From positions 145,478 to 209,477 of the forward strand of contig NZ_JAMBOH010000010.1 of the NCBI RefSeq assembly GCF_023715505.1: a stretch of DNA of 64,000 nucleotides. Reading direction: 5' to 3'. Shown here one piece after another: positions 10,000-18,577 of the stretch. Source of the DNA: Neobacillus cucumis. Its GTDB lineage: Bacteria > Bacillota > Bacilli > Bacillales_B > DSM-18226. The position numbers were made by a program, and so were the translations under genes. Numbering within the stretch: the stretch's first letter is position 1; every line of letters begins with the position of its first letter. The notes beneath the pieces were generated by a model. It saw nothing but the letters and a program-made list of their open reading frames with translations. It did not search any database and was not told where the DNA came from.

Positions 10000-11505
10000 A
10001 TGACAGGATCTAGTACTGCCAATCTACTTGAAATGCAAAATATTACAAAGCGATTCCCCGGGGTACTTGCTTTAGACAATGTTACCTTGAAAGTGAAACC
10101 GGGTTCGGTCCATGCCTTAATGGGTGAAAACGGTGCAGGGAAATCGACCCTAATGAAATGCTTATTTGGAATTTATTCGATGGACGAAGGCAAAATTACC
10201 TTTAATGGAAATGAGGTTTCATTTGCTAACTCCAAACAAGCCTTAGAAAATGGCGTTTCCATGGTGCACCAGGAATTGAACCAGGTCCGCCAGCAAAATG
10301 TTATGGATAATATATGGCTGGGGCGTTATCCAAAGAAAGGTATTTTCGTAGATGAAAAGAAAATGTACGAGGATACCGCTGCTATTTTTAAAAGTTTAGA
10401 CATTAATATCGACCCGCGCAGTAAGGTTAGTTCATTATCGGTTTCGGAAATGCAAATGGTCGAAATCGCGAAAGCTGTGTCCTATCATTCAAAAATTATC
10501 GTAATGGATGAGCCAACATCATCTCTAACTGAGACAGAAGTCAATCATTTATTTAGAATCATTAAAAGGCTTCAAAGTGAAAATGTCGCGATCATCTATA
10601 TCTCGCACAAAATGGAAGAAATCTTAAAGATCTCTGATGAAGTCACGATCATGCGTGATGGTCAGTACATTGCAACCAGAAGTGCAAAGGACTTAACAAC
10701 AGATGAGATTATTAAGTTAATGGTAGGCCGTGACTTATCACAGCGCTTTCCGGCCAAGGAAAACAAGCCAGGGGATGTGATCTTGAAGGTTTCTGATTTA
10801 ACAGCAGAAACACAGCCTTCTTTTACAAATGTTAGCTTTGAGCTGAAAAAGGGTGAAATACTTGGAATCGCTGGTTTAGTTGGTTCCAAGCGGACAGAAG
10901 TTGTCGAAGCAATCTTTGGAATCAGGGCATTGAAATCCGGAAAAATTGAGCTGAATGGTAAGGAGGTTAAAAATCATTCTCCACAGCATGCCATCAAAAA
11001 CGGATTTGCACTTGTAACCGAGGAGAGACGGTCAACAGGAATATTTTCAGATTTAAGCATTAGCTTTAACTCGATTATTTCGAACATGAGGCAGTACAAG
11101 ACAAAGAGCGGGTTTCTATCCAATAAGAAAGTAGCGGACGATACTCAATGGGTCATTGACTCAATGAAGGTAAAAACTCCATCGCAAAAAACATCGATTG
11201 GCAGTCTATCCGGCGGGAACCAGCAAAAGGTTATTATCGGGCGCTGGCTTTTAACAAAGCCTGATATTTTATTGTTGGATGAACCAACTCGGGGTATTGA
11301 TGTTGGGGCAAAGTTTGAGATTTACCAATTAATCAACCAATTAGCTGCAGAAGGAAAAGGAATTATTATGATCTCTTCCGAAATGCCGGAGCTATTGGGT
11401 ACTACCGACCGAATTCTCGTGATGAGTAATGGAAAAGCAGCTGGGATCGTTGATACGAAGACGACTTCCCAAGAAGAAATCATGCGATTAGCCGCATTGT
11501 ATTAG
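10000..11505 (+). CDS. mglA: Galactose/methyl-galactoside ABC transporter, ATP-binding protein
   Basis: A 501-residue sugar ABC ATPase with two nucleotide-binding domains in tandem, as in MglA/RbsA. Domain 1 has Walker [10 protein letters not shown] and [11 protein letters not shown]. Domain 2 has the degenerate Walker [10 protein letters not shown], typical of the family, with LSGGNQQKV and [16 protein letters not shown]. The start at 10000 is preferred over 9976 because AGGAGG (9987-9992) sits 7 bases before it. It energises uptake with MglB and MglC. Its separation from mglB by repeats suggests that it may be made at lower levels than the binding protein. Confidence 0.93.
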   Translation: MTGSSTANLLEMQNITKRFPGVLALDNVTLKVKPGSVHALMGENGAGKSTLMKCLFGIYSMDEGKITFNGNEVSFANSKQALENGVSMVHQELNQVRQQNVMDNIWLGRYPKKGIFVDEKKMYEDTAAIFKSLDINIDPRSKVSSLSVSEMQMVEIAKAVSYHSKIIVMDEPTSSLTETEVNHLFRIIKRLQSENVAIIYISHKMEEILKISDEVTIMRDGQYIATRSAKDLTTDEIIKLMVGRDLSQRFPAKENKPGDVILKVSDLTAETQPSFTNVSFELKKGEILGIAGLVGSKRTEVVEAIFGIRALKSGKIELNGKEVKNHSPQHAIKNGFALVTEERRSTGIFSDLSISFNSIISNMRQYKTKSGFLSNKKVADDTQWVIDSMKVKTPSQKTSIGSLSGGNQQKVIIGRWLLTKPDILLLDEPTRGIDVGAKFEIYQLINQLAAEGKGIIMISSEMPELLGTTDRILVMSNGKAAGIVDTKTTSQEEIMRLAALY

Positions 11506-11517
11506 GAGGCGACAAAA

Positions 11518-12570
11518 ATGAGTACAGAAGCTTTAAAAAAATCGGGATCTAAGGATGTACAAAAATCGAAATCAGGTTTCTCAAAATGGATTGTTGATAA
11601 TGTCATATATTTGGTATTACTTCTACTAGTAGTTGGGATTGTGGTAGCATCCCCGGATTTCTTATCGATGACGAACTTAATTAATATCCTCAGTCAGGCA
11701 TCTTCACGTGTTATTATCGCCCTTGGGGTAGCGGGAATCCTGATTTTAGCCGGTACTGACCTTTCAGCAGGCCGGATGGTCGGATTAGCAGCGGTTGTTT
11801 CAGCTTCCATGCTTCAAGCAAGTGATTATGCTTATAAAATGTACCCACATTTACAAGAATTACCGCTTTTTGTTCCAATTATTATTGCAATGTTAGCAAC
11901 TGGTTTGATTTCTGCTATCAGTGGTGTGATTGTGGCTAAGTTTCATGTTCCGCCATTCATTGCCACTCTTGGTATGATGATTGTCGTGTACGGTACTTCT
12001 TCTATCTACTTTGACCGTCCTCCATATGGTGCACAGCCGATTGGCGGTTTAAGCGAAAAGTTTACAACGTTTGCACAACGAGGAATAAAGCTTGGGCAAT
12101 ATGAATTTCCATACCTGATCTTCTATGCCATTATTGTATCACTCATAATTTGGGTGATTTGGAATAAAACGCAGCTTGGTAAAAATATGTATGCAATTGG
12201 TGGAAATCCTGAAGCAGCAAAGGTGTCAGGGGTTAACGTAGCAAAAAATATCATCATCATCTATATGATCGCTGGTCTTCTTTACGGCTTCACAGGTGTT
12301 CTTGAAGCAGGCCGTGTAGGCAGTGCCACAAACAATACGGGTAATATGTATGAGATGGATGCGATCGCTGCCTGTGTAGTCGGCGGAGTGTCCCTAACAG
12401 GTGGTATTGGAACAGTACCGGGGATTGTAACCGGGGTTCTTATTTTCCAGGTTATCAACTATGGATTAGCTTTTCTGGGGGTAAGCCCGTACATCCAATT
12501 TATCGTAAAAGGTTTAATCATCATCGTCGCAGTAGCCTTCGATATGCGCAAACACGCAAAGAAAAAATAA
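11518..12570 (+). CDS. mglC: Galactose/methyl-galactoside ABC transporter, permease
   Basis: A 350-residue permease of the MglC/RbsC family with about ten hydrophobic segments. The conserved AGTDLSAGRMVGLAAVVSA and VGGVSLTGGIGTVPG motifs are present, along with NPEAAKVSGVN in the loop that couples to the ATPase. It begins 12 bases after mglA with GGAGG immediately upstream. It forms the membrane channel for MglBAC and is closed by a terminator. Confidence 0.93.
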   Translation: MSTEALKKSGSKDVQKSKSGFSKWIVDNVIYLVLLLLVVGIVVASPDFLSMTNLINILSQASSRVIIALGVAGILILAGTDLSAGRMVGLAAVVSASMLQASDYAYKMYPHLQELPLFVPIIIAMLATGLISAISGVIVAKFHVPPFIATLGMMIVVYGTSSIYFDRPPYGAQPIGGLSEKFTTFAQRGIKLGQYEFPYLIFYAIIVSLIIWVIWNKTQLGKNMYAIGGNPEAAKVSGVNVAKNIIIIYMIAGLLYGFTGVLEAGRVGSATNNTGNMYEMDAIAACVVGGVSLTGGIGTVPGIVTGVLIFQVINYGLAFLGVSPYIQFIVKGLIIIVAVAFDMRKHAKKK

Positions 12571-12577
12571 ACAAAAC

Positions 12578-12614
12578 CAAAGGCAGCCTCCAACTTGGAG
12601 AGCTGTCTTTTACT
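12578..12614 (+). terminator. Terminator after mglC
   Basis: AAGGCAGCCTCCA pairs imperfectly with TGGAGAGCTGTCTT and runs into TTTTA directly after the mglC stop. Confidence 0.75.
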
Positions 12615-12942
12615 ATATGAACGATGGAAACATAACTATGTTTATTATCTGTAAAATAGATCGTTCGATATTATAGAATATCTTTGGGGATTAGTGGAAG
12701 AAGTGAAGCATCGTGGTAATTACTTAATAATATGAGTTATGCAGGTTAAATGAGTTCGAAAAATAATATATTTCAGAAATATTAAAATTAATAAATAATA
12801 TACTAGACGAATGAAATTAATTGTATTACAATACTAAATATCAATTAATTCAACGACTAAACATACCTTTTCTACGAAACTACTAATTAACGGATGTTTA
12901 TGTCAGAAAAATCAAAAAATATATATAAGGGGGATTATCATA
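12615..12942. other. AT-rich intergenic region
   Basis: About 330 bases of very AT-rich sequence between mglC and the next binding protein. It must contain the promoter of the downstream gene, but no confident -35/-10 pair, riboswitch or operator was recognised. A ribosome binding site (AAGGGGG) lies just before the start at 12943. Confidence 0.6.
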
Positions 12943-14118
12943 ATGAAGAAGAATTTTGCAAAGATGTTTATGGCTTCAACATTACTGGCTGGTGTATTAG
13001 CAGGATGTTCGGGAGCGAAAGATAGTGCCGGCGGCGGCGATACCATTAAAGTTGGCGTGAACTTAGAGCTTTCAGGAGGAGTTGCTTCTTACGGGGAGTC
13101 ACTAGCTTCTGGGATCAACCTTGCTGTTGATGAAATTAATAAAAAGGGCGGAGTTGACGGCAAGAAGATTGAGCTTGTAAAAGTGGACAATAAATCTGAT
13201 GCAGCTGAAGCTACAAATGGTGCCATCAAGTTAACCAGCCAAGATAAAGTAACAGCTATTATCGGTGCTGCTACAAGCGGTGATACCGTTGCCCAAGCGG
13301 AAATCGCTGATAGCAATAAAACAGTTTTATTAACTCCATCAGGAACAGCTCCAAACGTAACGGTTACAGATAAAGGGAAATTAAACGAATACGTATTCCG
13401 TACTTCATTTATTGACCCATTCCAAGGAACAGTTGCAGCCAACTTTGCAGCTAATGAATTAAAAGTTAAAAACGTTGCCATCTTTGCAGACAGTGCAAGT
13501 GACTATGCGAAAGGTTTGGCAGCTTCATTTAAAGAAACGTTTGAAAAAGCAGGCGGTAAGGTTGTTTCTGAAGAGGCGTATGTTGGGAAGGATACAGACT
13601 TCCGTGCAACGTTAACACGCATTAAGTCTAAGAATCCTGAATTTATCTTTATCCCTGGATATTATGAAGAAGTTGGTTTAATTGTAAAACAAGCCCGTGA
13701 ATTAGGAATCACTGCTCCACTAATGGGTGCAGATGGCTGGGATTCACCGAAATTAGTAGAATTAGCTGGTGCCGATGCGTTGAACAACACATTCATCACA
13801 AACCACTATTCTTCTGAAGACCCAGACAAAAAGATTCAAACATTTGTAGCTGCTTATAAAGAAAAGAACAATGGAGAATCGCCGAATGCTTTCAACGCCC
13901 TTGGTTATGACACTGTCTATCTATTAGCAGATGCAATCAAGAGTGCAGGCAGCACGGACTCAACTAAAATTAAAGAAGCTTTAGAAAAGACTAAAGATCT
14001 TTCTCTTGTAACAGGTATTGTGACAATCGACAAAAACCACAACCCAATTAAATCGGCAACTGTTTTAGAATATAAAGACGGTAAGCAAGTATTTAATACA
14101 AAAGTAGATCCTAAATAA
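12943..14118 (+). CDS. Branched-chain amino-acid-type ABC substrate-binding lipoprotein, orphan
   Basis: A 391-residue lipoprotein of the LivJ/LivK family (type I periplasmic-binding fold, Peripla_BP_6). The signal peptide ends in lipobox LAGC at ~19-22, followed by a Gly/Ser-rich linker. Family hallmarks include LELSGGVASYGESLASGINLAVDEINKKGG, TAIIGAATSGDTVA, SDYAKGLAASFKETFEKAGGKVV and GYDTVYLLADAIKSAG. The usual partners LivH, LivM, LivG and LivF are absent here, so it must work with a transporter encoded elsewhere or serve as a sensor. The ligand cannot be told: the family binds branched-chain amino acids, amides, urea and aromatic acids. It has its own terminator. Confidence 0.87.
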   Translation: MKKNFAKMFMASTLLAGVLAGCSGAKDSAGGGDTIKVGVNLELSGGVASYGESLASGINLAVDEINKKGGVDGKKIELVKVDNKSDAAEATNGAIKLTSQDKVTAIIGAATSGDTVAQAEIADSNKTVLLTPSGTAPNVTVTDKGKLNEYVFRTSFIDPFQGTVAANFAANELKVKNVAIFADSASDYAKGLAASFKETFEKAGGKVVSEEAYVGKDTDFRATLTRIKSKNPEFIFIPGYYEEVGLIVKQARELGITAPLMGADGWDSPKLVELAGADALNNTFITNHYSSEDPDKKIQTFVAAYKEKNNGESPNAFNALGYDTVYLLADAIKSAGSTDSTKIKEALEKTKDLSLVTGIVTIDKNHNPIKSATVLEYKDGKQVFNTKVDPK

Positions 14119-14148
14119 ATCGAGGATTCTCTCAAAATATGATTTTGA

Positions 14149-14193
14149 AAAAGACTTTTTCGCTAGTATGGCGAAAAAGTCCTTTTTTTTTCG
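14149..14193 (+). terminator. Terminator after the LivJ-like gene
   Basis: AAAAGACTTTTTCGC pairs with GCGAAAAAGTCCTTTT and is followed by a long T run. Confidence 0.9.
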
Positions 14194-14206
14194 TTTAAGA
14201 AATTAA

Positions 14207-14375
14207 AAAATTTTCGCTTGTGGATAACTGTTAATAAAACGACTGTCTACGTGTGCTCCAGCGCCTAGCCCCTCGATGGTCTACAGCCACTCAGGGAATG
14301 AAGGCAAAGAAACTCTTCTTTCCCTGAGCTTTTTATGCTTGTCAGGGCTGTTCAAGGCGCTTGCGCTTTTGTTCT
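14207..14375 (-). repeat. Long hairpin repeat, left copy flanking the CoA-transferase operon
   Basis: Starts with AAAATTTTCGCTTGTGGAT and contains CTCCAGCGCCTAGCCCCTCGA, an internal hairpin, and CAAGGCGCTTGCGCTTTTG at its end. This is the inverse of the units at 9345-9880 and matches the copy at 18325-18496 in the same orientation. Its right end touches the -24 element of the sigma-54 promoter at 14377. Confidence 0.8.
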
Positions 14376-14376
14376 T

Positions 14377-14391
14377 GGCATGGTTCTTGCA
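14377..14391 (+). promoter_or_regulatory. Sigma-54 (-24/-12) promoter of the CoA-transferase operon
   Basis: TTGGCATGGTTCTTGCAT places GG at 14377-14378 and GC at 14389-14390 with exactly ten bases between, the canonical sigma-54 spacing. It lies 58 bases before the CoA-transferase A start. The activator encoded at 18578 is the obvious partner. Confidence 0.88.
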
Positions 14392-14448
14392 TATTAATCT
14401 AGCAAAAAGATAATTACTTCGCTTTTAATTTCAGGAGGTGCTTTTGAA

Positions 14449-15108
14449 GTGAATAAGATTATTTCATTGGAAGAAGTTTCATCCATTTTTAGAAATGGTA
14501 TGAAGATTATGACTGGGGGTTTTATGGGGGTCGGTACACCTCAGGAGCTTGTTTCAGCCTTGCTTGAAGCAAATGTACAGGATATAACCTTGATTGCAAA
14601 TGACACCGCCTTCGTGGATGCGGGTATAGGGCCTTTAATTGTAAATAAACGCGTGAAAAAGGTGATCGCTTCACATATTGGGACAAATCCAGAAACCGGC
14701 AGGCAAATGATATCTGGTGAAATGGAAGTAGAACTAGTACCACAAGGGACTTTGGCTGAACGTGTACGTGCCGGGGGCTCAGGATTAGGCGGAGTGTTAA
14801 CTCCTACTGGGGTGGGAACGGTTGTCGAAGAGGGAAAAGAAAAAATTACAGTCGATGGTCGTGAATATTTGCTTGAAAAACCACTTCGTGCTGAGGTTGC
14901 TTTGTTAAAGGCTTATAAAGCTGATAAAGCTGGGAATTTGATTTATCATCGTTCTGCCAGAAACTTTAACCCCTTGATGGCATTGGCTGCAGACACTGTA
15001 ATTGTGCAAGTCGAGCAGCTTGTTGAGGTGGGAGAAATTGATCCAGATGAGGTCATGACACCTGGAATTCTCGTCGATAAAATTTATGTTCAAGGAGGCT
15101 GTCAGTAA
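14449..15108 (+). CDS. 3-oxoacid / acetoacetate CoA-transferase subunit A
   Basis: A 219-residue class I CoA-transferase A subunit (AtoD/CtfA/ScoA type), which with subunit B moves CoA between acyl donors such as acetoacetate and acetate or succinate. [13 protein letters not shown] near residue 23 is the family glycine-rich loop, and [14 protein letters not shown] and [27 protein letters not shown] are characteristic. The GTG start has AGGAGG ten bases upstream. Its stop overlaps the start of subunit B by one base. Expression from the sigma-54 promoter ties it to the hydroxybutyrate operon. Acceptor and donor acids are not distinguishable by sequence. Confidence 0.9.
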   Translation: MNKIISLEEVSSIFRNGMKIMTGGFMGVGTPQELVSALLEANVQDITLIANDTAFVDAGIGPLIVNKRVKKVIASHIGTNPETGRQMISGEMEVELVPQGTLAERVRAGGSGLGGVLTPTGVGTVVEEGKEKITVDGREYLLEKPLRAEVALLKAYKADKAGNLIYHRSARNFNPLMALAADTVIVQVEQLVEVGEIDPDEVMTPGILVDKIYVQGGCQ

Positions 15109-15758
15109 TGACTACTACACTTGTAAATGCAAAGCAAATTATTTCGGCGCGTGTGGCAAAAGAAATGAAAGATGGAGATGTTGTAAACCTTGGCATTGGG
15201 CTGCCAACCATGGTGCCCAACTACCTGCCTGAGGGCGTAAACGTAATCCTGCAATCGGAAAATGGATATGTCGGTCTTGGTCCTTTAGAAGGCGAAATTG
15301 ATCCGGATTTGGTTAATGCCGGCGGACAGCCTGCAGGTATTATTCGCGGCGGTGCTTTCTTTGACAGTCTGTTTTCCTTTGAACTAATCCGCGGCGGGCA
15401 TGTCGATGTTACTGTTCTTGGAGGGCTGGAAGCAGATGCGAAGGGAAATCTCGCCAACTGGATGGTTCCTGGAAAAATGGTTCCTGGCATGGGAGGGGCA
15501 ATGGATCTTGTGACAGGTGCAAAAAAGGTGATTGTTGCGATGGAACATACGGCAAAGAATGGTTCGTCTAAAATCCTCGAGCAGTGCCGTTTGCCTTTGA
15601 CCGGTAAGGGTGTAGTTGACTTAATTGTAACGGAATTAGCTGTTTTCCGTGTAACAGAGAATGGTTTGGTCCTAGAGGAACTTCAAGAGGGTGTTGATTT
15701 AGAAACTGTAAAGAAAAAGACAGAAGCTTCTTTTGCTGTAAGTCCGGCAATAAGGTGA
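15108..15758 (+). CDS. 3-oxoacid / acetoacetate CoA-transferase subunit B
   Basis: A 216-residue B subunit carrying the catalytic glutamate, Glu51, in QSENGYVGLG; this residue forms the CoA thioester in the family. VVNLGIGLPTMVPNYLPEG and GGHVDVTVLGGLEAD are also typical. It overlaps subunit A by one base, so translation is probably coupled. Bacillus subtilis has the related scoA-scoB genes next to a GntP-type permease and a hydroxybutyrate dehydrogenase, the same set of genes as here. Confidence 0.91.
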   Translation: MTTTLVNAKQIISARVAKEMKDGDVVNLGIGLPTMVPNYLPEGVNVILQSENGYVGLGPLEGEIDPDLVNAGGQPAGIIRGGAFFDSLFSFELIRGGHVDVTVLGGLEADAKGNLANWMVPGKMVPGMGGAMDLVTGAKKVIVAMEHTAKNGSSKILEQCRLPLTGKGVVDLIVTELAVFRVTENGLVLEELQEGVDLETVKKKTEASFAVSPAIR

Positions 15759-15803
15759 ATAAGTTTTGGCGGAAAATCCCTAAAAGGATGATAATAACGG
15801 TAA

Positions 15804-15869
15804 TTCCGAAAAAACGGAAAATTCCGTCTTTCAGGAAACAATTACAGTGTTTTTTCCGGAATAACGGAA
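15804..15869 (+). promoter_or_regulatory. Paired palindromes, candidate upstream activating sites
   Basis: TTCCG-N6-CGGAA occurs twice, at 15804-15819 and 15854-15869, with centres exactly 50 bases apart; an extra TTCCG half-site is at 15822. The second centre is about 50 bases upstream of the -24 element. This geometry fits enhancer sites for the Fis-type activator at 18578. No such site was seen near the first sigma-54 promoter. Confidence 0.7.
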
Positions 15870-15911
15870 TCGTTTCAGCTAGGGTTGCGTTTATTTTAAT
15901 AAAATGACCTT

Positions 15912-15926
15912 GGCATAATTCTTGCA
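15912..15926 (+). promoter_or_regulatory. Sigma-54 (-24/-12) promoter of the GntP-type permease
   Basis: TTGGCATAATTCTTGCAA has GG at 15912-15913 and GC at 15924-15925, ten bases apart. It would give the permease and dehydrogenase their own activator-dependent promoter in addition to read-through from the CoA-transferase genes. Confidence 0.88.
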
Positions 15927-16013
15927 ACTAAAAAGAAGTAAGCTTATTAATGGAAACGCTTACCCACTGAAGGTAAACGAGGAAGCTTATAAAAACAATT
16001 AAGGGGGATTTAC

Positions 16014-17447
16014 ATGGAATTATTTGTTATTTTACTGGCACTCGGGCTGCTGATGTTTGTAGCCTATCGTGGATTTTCAGTCATTTTATTCGCACCATTA
16101 TGTGCACTCCTTGCCGTATTACTTATTGATCCAAGCCATGTATTACCATTCTTTTCTGGAGTATTTATGGAAAAAATGGTTGGATTCATTAAAAACTATT
16201 TTGCTGTCTTTTTATTAGGGGCGATTTTTGGAAAACTGGTTGAAATGTCAGGGATCGCAGAATCCATCGCTAAAACGATTGTTCGTTTACTTGGAGCAAA
16301 ACGTGCGATGCTGACGATTGTTTTATTAGGAGCGATTTTAACCTATAGCGGCGTAAGTTTATTCGTAGCTGTTTTTGCTATTTATCCATTTGCAGCACAA
16401 ATGTTTAGACAAGCAAATATTCCTAAAAGGCTTATTCCAGGTACGATTGCTCTTGGTGCCTTTACATTCACAATGGACGCTCTGCCAGGAACACCGCAAA
16501 TTCAAAATGTAATCCCAATTAACTTCTTTAAAACAGATATTTATGCGGCACCAACACTTGGAATCATCGGAGCTATTTTTGTTCTTGTTCTGGGGCTCTT
16601 GTATCTTGAAACAAGAAGAAGAAAAGCAGAAAAAGCTGGTGAGGGCTATTACGGCTTTGGTACGGAAAACGCTGCTGCCGCTGAAAAACTGGAAGAAAAG
16701 GAAGCATCGGCTCCAGATTTGACCTCACAACAATCCGTTCTAAAACAAATTTTAGCTTTTGTTCCACTCATTCTTGTGGGAGTGACAAATAAATTATTTA
16801 TAACATACATTCCAAAATGGTATCCAAACGGATTTGATTTTTCAGCGATCGGCTTGAAGGTTTACACGGTCGACGTTACAGCGATGGCCGCGATTTGGGC
16901 GATTATTATGGCATTAGTAGTCGGTATTATCTCATCTCTTCTCTATGATTGGAAAAGGGTTACGAAAAACTTTAAGGAAGGGCTGAATACCGCAATTGGC
17001 GGGTCCTTGCTGGCAACGATGAATACAGGTGCCGAATATGGATTTGGCGGCATCATCGCCGCACTTCCTGGCTTTGCAAAAATTAGTGACGGGATTTCTG
17101 GTACATTCACGAATCCACTTGTAAACGGGGCGGTCACAACAAGTACACTCGCTGGTATGACTGGCTCAGCCTCAGGGGGAATGGGAATTGCGTTAGGTGC
17201 AATGGCCGAGAAGTATAACCAAGCAATCGCCGCAGCCAATATTCCGCCAGAAGTAATGCACCGCGTGGTCGCCATGGCATCAGGCGGAATGGATACACTT
17301 CCGCACAACGGAGCCGTTATTACCCTGCTTGCCGTAACAGGATTAACACACAAACAATCCTATAAAGATATTTTTGCTATAACGATGATTAAAACAGTAG
17401 CTGTATTCTTTGTTATCGCACTTTATACTGTCTTTGGAATCATATAA
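16014..17447 (+). CDS. GntP-family permease, probably for ketone bodies or short hydroxyacids
   Basis: A 477-residue, very hydrophobic carrier of the GntP/CitMHS-like group with about 11-12 membrane segments. AGxTGSASGGMGIALGAMAEKY and HRVVAMASGGMDTLPHNGAVITLLAVTGL near the C-terminus are family motifs. A charged cytoplasmic loop at ~198-245 (ETRRRKAEKAG... EKLEEKEASAP) splits the protein. AAGGGGG precedes the ATG. It resembles B. subtilis YxjC, which sits with scoAB and yxjF. By context it probably imports acetoacetate or 3-hydroxybutyrate; that substrate is inferred, as GntP relatives carry gluconate and other hydroxyacids. Confidence 0.83.
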   Translation: MELFVILLALGLLMFVAYRGFSVILFAPLCALLAVLLIDPSHVLPFFSGVFMEKMVGFIKNYFAVFLLGAIFGKLVEMSGIAESIAKTIVRLLGAKRAMLTIVLLGAILTYSGVSLFVAVFAIYPFAAQMFRQANIPKRLIPGTIALGAFTFTMDALPGTPQIQNVIPINFFKTDIYAAPTLGIIGAIFVLVLGLLYLETRRRKAEKAGEGYYGFGTENAAAAEKLEEKEASAPDLTSQQSVLKQILAFVPLILVGVTNKLFITYIPKWYPNGFDFSAIGLKVYTVDVTAMAAIWAIIMALVVGIISSLLYDWKRVTKNFKEGLNTAIGGSLLATMNTGAEYGFGGIIAALPGFAKISDGISGTFTNPLVNGAVTTSTLAGMTGSASGGMGIALGAMAEKYNQAIAAANIPPEVMHRVVAMASGGMDTLPHNGAVITLLAVTGLTHKQSYKDIFAITMIKTVAVFFVIALYTVFGII

Positions 17448-17483
17448 GAAAAAGAGATTACTGCAATTAGGAGGCACATATAA

Positions 17484-18269
17484 ATGAGCATGTTACTCGA
17501 AGGAAAGACAGCATTCATTACCGGGTCAGCGAGTGGAATTGGGTTAGAAATAGCAAAAACTTTCGCTCAAGAGGGAGCTAAGGTAGTCATTTCCGATTTA
17601 AATGCTGAAAAGAGTGAACAGGTGGCGGAAGAATTAAGGGACCAGGGTTTTGAAGCCTTAGCCGCACCGTGTGATGTAACAAACGAGGAAGCCTTTAAAA
17701 ATAGTATTCACCAAGCCTATAAAACTTTTGGCCGGCTTGATATTTTAGTCAACAATGCCGGGATGCAATATGTTTCACCGATTGAAGAGTTTCCAACGGA
17801 GAAGTTTGAACTCTTAGTAAAAATAATGTTAACGGCCCCCTTCATTGGCATTAAAAATGTTTTCCCGATTATGAAGGATCAGGGCTTTGGCCGGGTGATT
17901 AATATGGCGTCGATCAATGGGGTGATTGGTTTTGCTGGAAAGGCTGCCTATAATAGTGCAAAGCATGGTGTCATCGGATTAACTAAAGTTGCGGCATTAG
18001 AAGGGGCGACTAGTGGGATTACGGTTAATGCGCTCTGCCCGGGATATGTCGATACACCGCTCGTAAGAAATCAGTTAGCTGACCTCGCTACAACAAGAAA
18101 TGTCAGTTTAGACAGTGTAATTGATGAAGTTCTTTTACCGCTTGTTCCACAAAAAAGACTATTATCTGTTTCGGAAATTGCCGATTATGCAGTGTTTTTA
18201 GCAAGTGATAAAGGAAGAGGAATTACCGGCCAAGCCGTTATTTTGGATGGAGGGTACACAGCGCAATAA
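17484..18269 (+). CDS. 3-hydroxybutyrate dehydrogenase (SDR family)
   Basis: A 261-residue short-chain dehydrogenase that should interconvert 3-hydroxybutyrate and acetoacetate with NAD. The dinucleotide motif is TGSASGIG (~12-19), NNAG follows at ~90, and the catalytic residues are Ser143, Tyr156 and Lys160 (NMASINGV, AYNSAKHG). LCPGYVDTPLVRNQLADLA and the GQAVILDGGYTAQ end match hydroxybutyrate dehydrogenases (BdhA, YxjF) more than generic SDRs. AGGAGG lies nine bases upstream. Its product acetoacetate is the substrate of the CoA-transferase encoded upstream. Confidence 0.87.
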   Translation: MSMLLEGKTAFITGSASGIGLEIAKTFAQEGAKVVISDLNAEKSEQVAEELRDQGFEALAAPCDVTNEEAFKNSIHQAYKTFGRLDILVNNAGMQYVSPIEEFPTEKFELLVKIMLTAPFIGIKNVFPIMKDQGFGRVINMASINGVIGFAGKAAYNSAKHGVIGLTKVAALEGATSGITVNALCPGYVDTPLVRNQLADLATTRNVSLDSVIDEVLLPLVPQKRLLSVSEIADYAVFLASDKGRGITGQAVILDGGYTAQ

Positions 18270-18276
18270 TTCTTTA

Positions 18277-18307
18277 GAATCCTATTCGTTATTGGATAGG
18301 ATTTTCT
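18277..18307 (+). terminator. Terminator after the hydroxybutyrate dehydrogenase
   Basis: AATCCTATTC pairs with GGATAGGATT and is followed by TTCTT; it ends the operon before the repeat. Confidence 0.75.
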
Positions 18308-18324
18308 TGTCGTTTTGGGAATTA

Positions 18325-18496
18325 TAAAATTTTCGCTTGTGGATCACTGTTATAAAAGGACTGTCGACGTCCAGCTCCAACGCCTAGCCCCTCGAGAGCA
18401 TAAGCCAATCCGTCCAAAAGGTTAAAAAGCAACCTTTCAGCCGGCTCGTCTTATGCTTGTCGGGGCTGACCAAGGCGCATGCGCTTTTGTTCTTGT
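18325..18496 (-). repeat. Long hairpin repeat, right copy flanking the CoA-transferase operon
   Basis: Begins with AAAATTTTCGCTTGTGGAT and contains CCAGCTCCAACGCCTAGCCCC, a stem formed by GCATAAGCC and GGCTCGTCTTATGC segments, and GCGCATGCGCTTTTGTTCTTG at its end. It is in the same orientation as 14207-14375 and opposite to 9345-9880. Confidence 0.82.
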
Positions 18497-18577
18497 GATG
18501 AAAAATCTTCTAATCTATTTATTACCAATCATCCTTTGTTATAATAAATATATCCAATACAGCAAGGGTGTGAATCT

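Noticed and set aside
12615..12942. Possible riboswitch or T-box before the LivJ-like gene.
   Set aside because: No specifier-like, T-box or known aptamer sequence was found, and the region lacks a terminator hairpin near the start.
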